Below the pieces are notes generated by a model, which was not told the origin of the DNA, ran no database searches, and worked only from the letters and a program-made list of their open reading frames with translations. Shown piece after piece: positions 1 to 10,899 of a DNA stretch of 64,000 nucleotides. Position 1 is the first letter of the stretch; each line of letters opens with the position of its first letter. Origin of the DNA: Arctopsyche grandis (lineage: Eukaryota > Arthropoda > Insecta > Trichoptera > Hydropsychidae); the NCBI RefSeq assembly GCF_051622035.1, contig NC_135365.1, forward strand, positions 27,342,001 through 27,406,000. The letters run 5' to 3'. A program made the translations under genes and the position numbers.

Positions 1-1270
1 TTTTGGACACGACGTTGTGCTCATCAAATTCATATCAGCAGTGTTCTTAGTCACGATTGCAGATTTTCTATTTTATTGATAGTAGCTTATTTAAATCATT
101 TTGATTATTTGTGCGTATTCGGGATCTGCCATTTTATGGCTGTGATATATAATAAAATTTTTATTATTTGTAATATTTATAATAATAATATTATACAAGA
201 ATGATTTTATGATAGTTCAAAATGTTTTAACTCAATTAAATTTGTAAGCAATTATTTTTTTGCATAATATAATATATTTAGAATATTTTTTTTTGATTTA
301 AAAATTAAAAACTTAAAAAAACACTTAATTTTATGAAACCGCTGAAAGCCGGTCTACCGGCATTTTATTTCGGGCGGTTTTTTGGAAGGCCTACAACTCG
401 ACTATTACGTGAAAAAGAATGTGAAACCGTTTGATTAGGGCAACAAATTAAATGGTCAGAATTTAAATCACCTTTTGGTCAGAATAAAAATGTAGGACGG
501 TCATAATATAAAAATAATAAATAATTATAATTAACATTTATAATGAATTTTAAAGGTGATACTATTTAAAAAAGTATTCATAACGACGAAATATGCGAAT
601 GCAAGTTCAAAATAATATATTTTTGGTATCTTTTGACAGGTATTGAAATGTCAAAAATATTCCCAGTCACAAAAATAGAATTTAATAGAAAACTTAAATA
701 CATGCATTAAATACATTTTCAAAAATTTGTATCACATTAAAATATATATAGAGATATAAACAGCTTACTAGCTATAGTGACAGTTATTTTCAAAGAATGT
801 CATGGAACCTTTCACAAGTATAGAGCCTTACTAGTTGCAGGGTCTCAAACAAACTACATAACATTTAAACTAGCTGCAAAATTACAAGTAAAACAAAACC
901 ACGTAAACATACCAGTACCTATGCGAGTAAAACTATAACAAAGTCGATTGACAACAATAAATTCAGAAGTTAAGATGTAAATCTAATGAAAAGAATTATT
1001 TAATCGAAGAAACATGTGGAAAATACCTGATTGATTTTACAATCTAAGAATCTTTAATATTTGTTTATTTACAAACGAGTGATTTTTTATTAAAAATATT
1101 TAAGAAAACAAAAAATAAAATCCACAAAAAATTAAAAGTTAAAAATTTCCTGAATTGAATTGAATCGAATTTTTTTAAATGTACATGTACAAATCCCAAA
1201 GCATACTTATAATTATTATGATATACGGATTTGTCCACTCTTATTTATCAGCTCATGCGTATGTATGTAC
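1..1270. other. AT-rich non-coding sequence
   Basis: I see no supported gene here. It is AT-rich with short TATG/CATA runs. The only recognisable item is a fragment of a hAT-type transposon end near 270-392, listed separately. Confidence 0.6.
270..392 (-). repeat. Terminal fragment of a hAT-type element
   Basis: The stretch contains AAAGCCGGTC, TCGGGCGG and TTTTTTGGAA in the same order as the reverse complement of the left end of the hAT element at 56108-57271. The match runs from the A/T-rich inner part to the outer TTGGAA of the terminal repeat. Only about 120 bp is recognisable and no partner end is seen nearby, so this is a decayed fragment. Confidence 0.55.
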
Positions 1271-1737
1271 ATATGTACTATGTAGATGTTAGATGGTCAC
1301 ATAAAAATAGAATATATTTTGAGAAGTTGTTGCAAATATATATGTATGTATATATCTATACATATGTATGTATATTTATTCAAACATTTAGATACAAGGT
1401 AAATTAATATTTTAAAAAGTTAAATTTAATATTTTTAAATTTTGTATATTTTTCAATCTTGAATTTTAATTGTTTTTTATTTTCGTCTTAATTTTTTTTC
1501 TTTAAATTGTGAATGTTTGTAAAATGAAATTAAATGTGTTTTTATATATTTTATTTGTATGTATGTTTATATAAAATAGTTATTTATGTATTTTCTGCTA
1601 CAGTGTCATATTGGGGTAACTTGTAAGACACCGTGGTATGCGTATATGGTATGCGTATAAAATAAAATAAATATAATTTTATATTATTTTATATAACATT
1701 TATTTTGAAGTAATACAAAAAACCATATTCAGTAGCA

Positions 1738-4057
1738 TCATATAATTGAATCATATGGAATGACATGTGCAATCCCATAACTTCTCTCTTTACTAAGACT
1801 TTTTAAAGCTTTCCAAGTATTGCTTGTCTGATCGTATTCCCAAACATCATTTACAGTATTTGTATCATATCCACCTGAAAGTCGAGACAATAAATTCATT
1901 GTTCATTTAAGGTATATAAGTTAAAGTTAAGCTGTATAAAAAATAAATTAATTTAATTTGATTTTATATTATTTTCGATAGTAGTTAATAGTTGATTGAT
2001 ATTTACAGAATGAGAACTTCGTGCTTGAATCATCTGACTGCGGTAAATCCAAGAATTGGTCTCTAGTGAATACGTCAGCACTTGATGGGTAGGTAATTTT
2101 TTTTTATTTTCATAGAATTGCCCGCCTACTACATATATTCTGTCATCGATGACCGAAGCACTATGCCAATAAACAGCTAATAACAATGGAGTGATTATCT
2201 CCCAATCTTCAGTTTTGCTGTTCCACCTAATCGAAATCAAAAAATGTTAATGTCCCTTTAAATCGATCTAATAAAATTAATGCAGTTTAATCACCTTTCA
2301 ACTGTAGATATAGACAGACTATTTTCAAAACCACCGATGGCGTAAAATCTATGGACGAATCGCGAGGAAGTGTCACTGCTGAAAAATTGCAACGAACTTG
2401 ATTTAATGGCTTCAATTTATGTTTCTGACCATCTTTATATCGATGTATTCCACCTGTAAATAAATAACTAAGTTATATTCCAATTAATCTAATTACGTAC
2501 TTCACAGTACCCAAAAACGTTACTGAATTCACTACGTAATTTGAAGAATTCATTCCGCCGATGATAATGATCCAATCTCCTGCGATGACAGACGCAAAAC
2601 TATTTTTAGTAATTCCAATGTCTTTTGACAGAGTCCAATTTTTCTCTTCTCCGTCATATACATCGATGGTATTTGCAATCTGAAAAGAAGTCGTGGAATT
2701 AAATTATTAATTTATAATGCAATCAAAGTATTATTTATGTCTGTGATATTAAACTTACAAAGTATTATTTATGTCTGTGATATTACTTTTTTCCTACGAC
2801 GGGTCTCTCTTTGGTTAAGAGATTTACTGTTCAGTGAAATCTTGTCTAGAATTGCTAGTCTAAGATAGGTCATACAATCTGCACACAAATTAAAGAACTT
2901 GATTACTTCCTCGACGAGAAACTGAAAATATACCCATCATTCCAATGATTTTTTTCTATTAAATAATCTAATATATAATTTCGACAGATACTTTGTAACT
3001 ATGTTAGATCTTTTGGGAACATCAAAAACAAATCAAAGTTTCTATTTATATTTTTAGTTTGAAATAAATTTAATAAAAAAACAAATTAATGTTCACTATT
3101 AGATTAACCATGTTTAAATCACAAATGATATTACAAATACCGAGCATAGCCTGGTAAAACCACTTGAATTCAATAAATGTCAAATCAAATAAATGTAATA
3201 TATACAATGAAATCAAAAATACACAATAAATACCTTAATCGAAAGCAAGGATAGCCTCACATAACTAATCAGATTTACCAAGTCATTTTTACTTGCATCA
3301 TCATAATTTACCCAGAATTGAATACGTCTTCTTCGGAAGGCACGTTCAAATCGTCCAATTTCAATATTTCGATCACAGTGGAGGTTGGTAGATTGAGAAA
3401 AACTTGCGTTCTGTGCAGCTAAAACAGAATTATAATTGAAAAATAATATAAAAAGAACATCATTTTTTATTATATAATCAACACTCACCGTCTCGAAATT
3501 TTCTAAAGTCAAATCCATCGCCTTTTTCTTCAATTCAATATCACCCTTTAGTTTCAAAACTACTAGGCCGTTAGAAAGATCAAATGTTTCATATCGTGGT
3601 AGAACTTTCACTTTGAGCAGGTTGGCTAGATCCATAAATTATTCATTGTGATGGTCGTCTATACCTAAAATTATATTTAAATGATTTCATGATTGATAAA
3701 TACACGTGTTTTGAATGAATTATGTTTGATATATATAAACTAGTACTTATTTCTTCAGTGTAGTAGTACTTTAGAATTGCATCGATAACGTCAAAGTCAA
3801 AAGAGGGAAAAGTCTCATTCAAGTTATTCTCGTTTCTCCCAAAGAATTCGCTGCATGCCGATAGCACAACCATGTGCACGTAGTAGCTGCAATTACGAAA
3901 AATGATGATTAAAATTGACAAAAATTTGGAATTAGGTCTTTTTGAATACGAATAATGATACCTCCGGCTTCGAACAAAAAAGTTGCCATCGCAGTGCTTT
4001 TCTTGTTTCATCGCATCATACAAGTATTCCGTTAGATTTTGCCTTCACTACGAACAT
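1738..4057 (-). pseudogene. BTB-BACK-kelch gene, copy A (decayed)
   Basis: Reading the minus strand, the exons encode a BTB domain (HLVVLSACSEFFGRN-type core), a BACK region (KKKAMDLTLE, then WVNYDD) and kelch repeats (IYVVGGQFYENKK; GGYDTNTVNDVWEYD). The order is that of kelch-like Cullin-3 ubiquitin-ligase adaptors. Introns have GT..AG ends, and the last exon ends with TGA at 1738-1740 followed by AATAAA. Lesions: about 17 bp missing just after the start codon at 4055-4057; a 10-bp deletion at about 3317 relative to copy B, shifting the BACK exon; and complete loss of the penultimate kelch exon. I therefore call it a pseudogene. Individual exons remain open, so short products cannot be excluded. 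The family assignment is from motifs and domain order; the exact orthologue is unknown. Confidence 0.75.
2968..3165 (+). mobile_element. Helitron-like remnant in a kelch intron
   Basis: The right end (TACAAATACCGAGCATAGCC) closely resembles the end of the Helitron candidate at 19233 (AAATACCGAACGAAGCCGGG), including the preceding ATTAGATTA..CATGTTTAA block. The same remnant is in copy B at about 16920-17125. The insertion therefore predates the segmental duplication. The terminal CTAG is not preserved in either kelch copy. Confidence 0.5.
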
Positions 4058-4345
4058 CTTGTTTCTGATTTTTTCTTAGTTTTCTCCTGAAAAAAAAAAT
4101 TATACATCATCATAGATACAGAAAAAATACAAGTGCTAAGCATGATAAAGCACGACTTACCAATTGGACAGAAAGGCAACTAATGATGATAAGCACTGTC
4201 ATTCTGCGGTTTTATCACGACTAACACGTACGTATATCTCAACCCTTTGGCTGCTGGATATTTACTGATAGTATGCTATGCCAGGTCACTCTTAATAAAC
4301 ACTTTATGTCAAACTAAAATTTGGATATACACATATGTATAACAA

Positions 4346-4742
4346 ACCACAAGCATGTGTATGCTTAAAACAATTGGTGAATTCGGAGTAGCCAAATTTG
4401 CGAAAGATAAGGTACATTTGCAAAAGGTCAAATTGCATTTGTTAAATGTCTAGATCTTGTCAACAGCTATAGATGTACCCGTAATCATCGAGAAAGTCGA
4501 ATGAATTTTTCGATATTAACCTATATTTAAACACACGTCCTCTTTATTGCAAACCTAAGCTGAGTTGTGGCACAATCTCGTATGCTTTTGCAAATTGTCG
4601 TTATTTTTAAACAAATAGCAAAAAAAATATTTATAATATTTTTTATTATTTTTTATCGATATGTTCGATCTGAAATTTACTATGACTAATCAGCACGAGT
4701 CGTTCCATATATTCAAGTAAACTTTCGGTATTGTAATGTTGT
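4346..4742. other. Intergenic, no feature recognised
   Basis: AT-rich sequence between the kelch duplicate and the 3' end of the decayed envelope-like gene. I see no gene or clear repeat. Confidence 0.5.
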
Positions 4743-6945
4743 TTATTTTGCTTGGGGTGAGGTGGAGGTAATCAATGTACGCAAACACCCATCACGAATG
4801 TTAAGTTTGACATTATTCCGGATCCTGTGACTCTTTCTTCTTGGATGAAGTCGTTGACATGACAATTTATGGTCAATCTTCTGATGGCCGTTTGAACGTA
4901 GATTCAACGGCCGTTCGAAATCCTTTGCCAAATGCTAACATTTCCATGGCACAAATACCTTGCATCGGACAGTTTTTTGCAATTGTCGATCGATTTGAAG
5001 AGAGCGTAGTGGTGCTTTTCGAATGTCTCTATGGCCAGATAAGAGTATTTATGATCTGGTTGTATGAACAGGAACTAGGGATCCCAATCGAATATTCGAA
5101 TATTTGAGTATACGAATTATTTGTCTAATTTTTCAGCCATTCGTTATTCGAATATTTCATCAATATGAAAAGAGTAATGACGAAGAAGCCGACGATTGTG
5201 AAGAAAATTAAATATGTAATGGGGATAATTGTGATGAAAATGAAGATAATGAGGAAGATGAAATGTCTGCATGTGAATAAATGGACTTTTATTCATTAAA
5301 TACAGAAATGTTTGAAGAAAATCACTTTTCGATTCATAATAATCTCTATGAAATTTTAGAAAACTTCAGAAAAATAATACGAATATCTAAGAAGTCACCG
5401 GCGAAATATACATTTTTAGAAGAAATCACAATGAAAAAAGAAAATTAAAAATTGAAATTATTATTGGATGTAAGGACGAGGTGGAATTCAACGGCAACTA
5501 TGATAAGACGATTTATTCAAGTTTACGAAAGTGTAAACAAAGCACTAAAATAATATAATTTCAATACTGTTTCTAAGAATGAAATTTATATTTTGAAAAT
5601 TTTAATTGATGTTCTTACTACCGTTGAAACCGCAATCAAAGAATTAAGCAATAATAGTATAATATTAAAAATAGTATAATAACAGCATTATATAAATTTT
5701 TATCTTATATTTTAGTGTGTATTTTAGTTTTATATGTTTTTTAATTTTATTAAAATTATGTTTTATTAATTGTAATATATTACATATATAAATATAATGT
5801 AATTTATGCTTAGTACATATGTAATTACCTTTTTTCTTAATTTTCGAATATATTCGAATATTTGAATAGCTCTTGATTAACTATTCGATATTCGAATAGT
5901 TGAAGTCGAATATTTGGGATCCCTAACAGGAACATGTCGGGTTGCGAAGGATCTTGAGCGATCGGCATTGGTAAAGAGTAAGCTCGCGTTTGAGTACCAT
6001 CGGTATTTGAAGTTGAAATATTACCATACCGTCTTGAACGAAACTGATAACACTTGAGATATCGAGTAGAGATTGTATATGATTAATAGTAAGGGGGTAA
6101 GGCAACTCGCTGTCTTGGTTCACATTGCGTATGTTTTTCACCAACTCTTCATATATTCTCTGATGTGATATGACAGCTGTGTGGAGTACGTCTTTTTTGG
6201 CCAAACTTATGGCCGTCAGCAAATCTTTAAAGGCAGTTGAAATGCTACGGAGTGAGTTTTGAATACTACTCATATACGTTGACATTTTGGTTCTAATTTC
6301 CAAAATGTCGATTGATTTTTGGTGCAAATTCAAATTTACACCATGGCGCGTCAATATATCTTTGTAATCGTTTAATATTACCGGTACTCTTTCTAGATAG
6401 GTATCCGTTTTATCCAACCGCTGTTCGTGTTCTTGTATTTTAAGTCCATCTTGGTGCGATAATTTCTTCTCTTCCATTATGATGTCTGTCATGTTGCTCA
6501 TATTTTCACGAACTATGATTTGATAAGTTTGTATTTCCTGTACGTTTTCTTTGATGTCATTCATTGACGATTTAATGACGATTACTTCATTTTGGAATGT
6601 AATGGACAAACCATTTAAATTGGAATTTAGACTAGAAACGGCACCCTGAAGTTTTTCAAAGTCTTTTTCGCTCTTGTCTCCAGTGAAAGAATTCCACATT
6701 TTACCAAAATAACTTAACCCCGTTTTGTTCTTTTATTCTGCGAAGTAGACAAATTCCAACTATTAAGATAGGATTCACAAGATGTCATTAAAAAAACCAA
6801 AATGCTAAAAAAGAAATTTCACTGTCGTAAATTTCAATTTTCTGGCTTCCCACTTTAGCATCCTTTATTATTTTCTCTAAATGTGCCAGTTTTGTATTCT
6901 CAGTTCATCTGTCCCAGCGAATCAAAATACAATCCGGATCCAGTC
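4743..6945 (-). pseudogene. Envelope/F-like fusion glycoprotein gene, copy 2 (decayed, hAT-interrupted)
   Basis: This is the minus-strand paralogue of the gene at 8933-10878. In order it keeps an N-terminal GLYFDSLG-type block (about 6905-6945), a basic RTKR cleavage-like site just before the open stretch that starts at 6699, a long helical/coiled-coil region, the LHTAVISH and IPMVLKR blocks, and then the proline-rich PMPIAQ block in a shifted frame. The gene is interrupted at 5926 by a hAT element and resumes at 5067 with FIQPD and a later TGSGIM block. Relative to copy 1 it lacks part of the ectodomain and has several frameshifts and stops. No membrane anchor was found before 4743. Blocks resemble the Baculo_F / insect retroelement env family; that assignment is by motif only. 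No gag-pol or LTRs were recognised beside it. Confidence 0.75.
5076..5925 (+). mobile_element. hAT element inside envelope-like gene copy 2
   Basis: The ends are inverted repeats starting TAGGGATCCCAA, followed by CGAATATTCGAA-like subterminal palindromes. The element is flanked by a perfect 8-bp direct repeat ACAGGAAC (5068-5075 and 5926-5933), the target-site length typical of hAT. Inside, a decayed reading frame around 5340-5650 has a hAT-like block (LLLDVRTRWNSTA) with stops. It is about 850 bp, far shorter than an autonomous hAT, so it is an internally deleted copy. Removing it rejoins the envelope-like gene at the duplicated site. Confidence 0.9.
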
Positions 6946-6964
6946 ATTGCGATTTGGTTAAAAA

Positions 6965-8278
6965 ACTCGGGTGTCACTAACCCATGAATTTATCTATGTA
7001 TTGCAGAAAATGAAGAAGTATAAAAAACAAAATTTGTTAATGATGCACATATGCGGTCACACATAACGGCTATGAAAGCATTTTCGAAATAAGTTTGAGC
7101 ACTAATTTAGGCTGTCGCATTTTGTTTAATATTTTTTACTACTTAATATCCCTATAAATACTATACGCATAAAATATTATGAAGAACATACATATATAAA
7201 GTATGAAGATGTAATTTTTTTACGAATTATAAATAAAACCTTATCTACTTTATGTACATACATATGTTAGTACACAAATAATACGAATGTAAATTTTCAG
7301 CTTGATGTGTTCAGTGGTGTGGAAAATAAATCGGAAGTAAGGAATGCAATACCGATAGTACCGATACCGGTAGTAACGGGATCGGACCGAAAATCTATCT
7401 TTAGTAATATCGATTTTACAAAAAAAAATACCTGTAGTATCGATTTTTTTTAATTCATTCATTTTATTTGTTGAAAACGATATCTCTATGGCTAAACCCT
7501 GTGTAAATGTGTTGTTATCAACTTGAGGTTTCCATGTGAAATATTTGCAGTTATAAATATTTTGCACACGAAGGGGGTTACTTTATTCCTAGAAAAATTC
7601 GAAACGATTTAATTTTTTTATATTTAAGCAATATGCCAATAACGTTGATGCGAGTGTAAAATAGAGATACTTACTATTTATATTTTAATTTAAATTTTTT
7701 ATATATAGCCTATGTATGTAAATGTGTCTTCTTTAGATTTTTTAACATTTACATTGCTGATTTCGCACTCATAGCGCCGAAAACTTAAAAAAAACTTGTA
7801 TGTAATAAATTTATTTTACATACAAGTTTAATTTATGTATAATAAATATAATCGTTCCATTTTTTTTTTATCTTTATTGTGATATAAAAAAAATCGGATG
7901 TGACCAACCCACGAATTTATTAGAGAAATATATGAAGTATAACAAACAAAATTCGATAATGAAACGTATATACACGTTCACAAATACTAGATATAGGCCA
8001 TTTTTGATACAAATTGAGCGCAAATGTAGGGAAATTACACAATAAAAAAGTTCTACTTCCGGCTGTGGGGTTTTGTTCAAAATTTTTTTATTACGTAAAA
8101 TCACTATGAATTAAATATCAAGAAGATAGAAATAATTTTTAAGGTCAAAATAAAATAATGAAACATTGTTTTAAAAAAAATTACTACTTCTGGTTTACGA
8201 ATTACGAATTTACGATTAACCAAAACCTGTACACAAAGAATACAAATGTAAATTTTCAGCTTGATCCCTTCAGCCTTC
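6965..8278. repeat. Pair of diverged direct repeats (about 6965-7315 and 7893-8278)
   Basis: The two blocks share CCCA(T/C)GAATTTAT, a following GAAGTATAA(A/C)AAACAAAATT stretch and a downstream AATGTAAATTTTCAGCTTGAT. They are in the same orientation about 0.95 kb apart. They lie between the two envelope-like genes. They contain no long ORF and no terminal repeats that I can define, and could be intergenic sequence duplicated together with the gene. The remaining bases to 8877 are AT-rich with no gene recognised. Confidence 0.5.
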
Positions 8279-8877
8279 AAATTTCCATTAAATATTACTC
8301 AAATAGAATCAATTAAAGAATCTTCAATATCAAATAATCATCCTAATTATCAAGTAGAATCAACAAAACACAACATCACAAAATAAATCTAATTCAGCAT
8401 CTTCCAAAGTCAAAGAATTTTTGTGGAAGACAAAATTTCAAATATACCATCGACATTTACAGGAATTTCGGCGCTGACAGATTCGTTGAAAAAATTAGAA
8501 ACATCTATGTATGTATATGCATACTATATGAATCATCCAGTTTTTTCTAATAAAAAACAATGCAAAACTAAAACATGATTTTTTTATTATTCTTCCCATA
8601 ATCTAAATACGATTTTATAAAAAGCTTGTTTTATTTAAAAAAAAAAAATCTTGCATTGGGGCAGTAAAGAAATAAATCCACGAATAAAAAAAAAACACAG
8701 AAATAATTGTGTGATGAACTTTATTATTTTAATAATAGATTTCCTGAATTATAATATTTTTTAATGATTTTTTATAAACTTAAAAATTAAATAATTAATT
8801 CAAAGAATTTATAATATATTTTTGTAATCTATCATACAATTTTTCATTATTTTCCATTCAAATAAAACCAGAGAGAT

Positions 8878-8906
8878 ACGTCATATTAACTTCGTTAATA
8901 TGACGT
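8878..8906. repeat. Perfect 13-bp inverted repeat just downstream of the envelope-like ORF
   Basis: ACGTCATATTAAC, a 3-base loop TTC, then the exact reverse complement GTTAATATGACGT. On the minus strand it lies 26 bases beyond the stop codon at 8933, in the probable 3' UTR. It could fold as a stable hairpin or act as a dyad binding site. Function is unknown. Confidence 0.8.
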
Positions 8907-8932
8907 CCATACGACCTTTCGACATTTGTAAA

Positions 8933-10840
8933 TCACTTAATAATGTCATAAAGAATAATCTTCTTATTTAAATTATTCTCCGTTCGATTTTGACAGATTT
9001 TCGACGCAACTTTAATCTTTAGACACATCACAACTTTGTACACGATGAATATCAACAAGACGGGGAATACGGCCACCAACACGTACCCAATCACAGCCAG
9101 AAGAGTGATCTCGTAGTGATGTCCCGAACCCCAACTGCGCAAATCCCAACTGCGTAGAGTATACCCATATCTTTCCAAGCATTCAGCTTCCATTGCAGTC
9201 ACCTGGATAGGCTTCTGGATACGTTTCATCTCGTCCATCTTCGAAGAGGAGCAACAAGTGTCATCTTTCAAATTGAAAAATGTCTTTGGTGACACCGCAT
9301 TTCCCAGAGGTTTTCCAGAACGAGGCAGACTGATTGAAGAAGTTTGTGCCGTGCAATCCAACGGAAGATTCAGCATACCTGATCCAGTGATGACAATGTC
9401 CATGTCATCTTTCCCCGGGCAATTGATGGTGATTTTGGTTTTCTTGGTCTGGGCGAAGATCCATCGATTGTTTTGAAGCTGAAACCACAGATCTATGCTG
9501 CCGTACAAGAACATCACCTTGCATGTTTCTGGTAAAGTTTCAGTGTGTTGAGTCAAGAGTTCAACCTCGCATATTGGAGACAAGCCCACTGAATGGGTTC
9601 GAGGCACTGTACATAGAAGCTCTTCAGATAGCTGTAAACAATTGATCATTTCTATGTAAGCGTAGGTTGCCTTGTCTGTAGAAATGGCCAAGTATTTCAA
9701 CGAAAGTGGTTCTATATATAAATACATATCTGGGTTTGATTCGCTCTGGGCGGTCGGTAATGGCAATGGTTTGTATACCAAGTATCTTCGCTTGCTGACT
9801 AGAGGTATCGTCAGTTCCGTAATCATGTTATGACTTTCAGCAAACGTATTTACTTTGGAAAGAGCGATGATTTGTTTAATGTTAGTTAGAACAAGGTGAT
9901 AGAGCAATTCGTTGTCGTTTCCAATTTGGTCCACGATTTGGGACAACTCCGCTAAGATTAGTTCATGACTAATCACTGATGTATGTAAAATATTTTTTTG
10001 ACTCAATTCGATGGTCAGAAAAATTTCATCCAACTTATGTTTCAGTACATTTATATTATTCTGCATAGTCATTAGTAGCATGTTGAATTCGTTTTCGATG
10101 TTCAATTTATTGATTTCATCTTTGTGCTTGTTCAAAGTATTGTTATTTTTGCTCAAAATCTTCCCAATATTTGATAAATTTTCTATAGTCTCGTTCGACC
10201 GTTGATTCAAGGTATTCAATTTTACACGGTGATCTTCTAACTGCTTCCTATCTTCCATCGAAAGCTTCCGTTCTTTTTCCAAGATGACTGAAACTTTCGT
10301 AAGACTCTCATCTAGTTTCTTTTCCCTTTGGATAACGTCTGACATCTTGCTGTCGAAAACACTCAAGGAAGACGTCAGGGTTATTTGATCAGCAAACGTC
10401 TGTTGTTGTTTTTCTAATTCTTCAAGAGAAATATCTGATTGAAATATATTATCATCGGCGTCTGGTCTTGATTCTTGTTGATCCATCAAACTCGTGACAG
10501 TTTCTGCTAAACCAAGTGCACTTTTCGCCATCTTAAGAGCAGCCCTCTTCGATCGCGTCCTCTTCAGAGATTGTGAAATGCGATGGTGTAGAGATTTACA
10601 CTCATCCAAGGTAGTACTCATCGCCTGGGCCATTGCCATACAATTGTTGTCGTTGTAAAGATTTTTAATTAATTTACATCGTTCTTCCAGCTGAGCCAAA
10701 TACATCGGCATGTTTTGAGTTTCCTCGACGATAAAAGATAGATCGGTGACGATTTGTACTTTCAATTTTTTACTTAAAATTTGTAGCCTTTCCGATCGGA
10801 TCAAAATATATGCCGGCGCCTTTATCAACATATTCCACAT
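8933..10840 (-). CDS. Envelope/F-like membrane fusion glycoprotein, nearly intact (635 codons)
   Basis: This is the longest envelope-like ORF in the window. Features in order: basic cleavage-like site RSKR at residues 96-99; an alanine-rich segment after it, resembling the fusion-peptide region; coiled coil at about 150-290; an LHTSVISH block at about 300; IPLVSKR then PLPLP at about 360-380; a cysteine-bearing ectodomain; one strong membrane segment at about 578-602; and a short basic tail. This order matches baculovirus F proteins and env proteins of insect errantivirus-like elements. The first roughly 22 residues look wrong: in another frame an open stretch from the splice acceptor at 10879 carries the family's N-terminal G.GIYFDP block and meets this ORF near 10772-10785. 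One extra base there would explain it. No gag, pol or LTR was recognised within several kb, so a captured (Iris-like) host gene is possible. An old provirus remnant is the alternative. Confidence 0.8.
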   Translation of the reverse strand: MWNMLIKAPAYILIRSERLQILSKKLKVQIVTDLSFIVEETQNMPMYLAQLEERCKLIKNLYNDNNCMAMAQAMSTTLDECKSLHHRISQSLKRTRSKRAALKMAKSALGLAETVTSLMDQQESRPDADDNIFQSDISLEELEKQQQTFADQITLTSSLSVFDSKMSDVIQREKKLDESLTKVSVILEKERKLSMEDRKQLEDHRVKLNTLNQRSNETIENLSNIGKILSKNNNTLNKHKDEINKLNIENEFNMLLMTMQNNINVLKHKLDEIFLTIELSQKNILHTSVISHELILAELSQIVDQIGNDNELLYHLVLTNIKQIIALSKVNTFAESHNMITELTIPLVSKRRYLVYKPLPLPTAQSESNPDMYLYIEPLSLKYLAISTDKATYAYIEMINCLQLSEELLCTVPRTHSVGLSPICEVELLTQHTETLPETCKVMFLYGSIDLWFQLQNNRWIFAQTKKTKITINCPGKDDMDIVITGSGMLNLPLDCTAQTSSISLPRSGKPLGNAVSPKTFFNLKDDTCCSSSKMDEMKRIQKPIQVTAMEAECLERYGYTLRSWDLRSWGSGHHYEITLLAVIGYVLVAVFPVLLIFIVYKVVMCLKIKVASKICQNRTENNLNKKIILYDIIK

Positions 10841-10878
10841 AATTCTGCCCTAATGCAATTCCAATAGAAGTCGCCAAT

Positions 10879-10889
10879 CTGAAATACAA
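10879..10889 (-). promoter_or_regulatory. 3' splice acceptor upstream of envelope-like ORF
   Basis: On the minus strand TTGTATTTCAG precedes the open frame that encodes the N-terminal family block and what looks like the end of a signal peptide (small hydrophobic residues, then GQNY). The first exon was not identified. Insect retroelement env genes are expressed from spliced RNA, and host-captured copies also carry upstream exons, so the site does not separate the two origins. Confidence 0.5.
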
Positions 10890-10899
10890 CCATTTCAGT

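Larger units (their letters stand above)
1272..4345. repeat. Segmental duplication, copy A
   Basis: About 3.1 kb aligns collinearly and in the same orientation with 15090-18240. The match starts at the shared GTAGATGT..CACATAAAAATAG stretch and ends near TTTGGATATACACATAT. It includes exons, introns and 3' flank of the kelch gene. By eye, identity is high in the exons, with scattered small indels. Copy A lacks about 170 bp present in copy B (15731-15903), which carries one exon. Confidence 0.85.

Noticed and set aside
3213..4023. Two separate small genes on the minus strand
   Set aside because: They are exon fragments of kelch copy A extended through intron sequence in a wrong or shifted frame.
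4841..5107. 88-codon plus-strand ORF
   Set aside because: It lies antisense to the decayed envelope-like copy 2 and runs into the hAT element. No support of its own.
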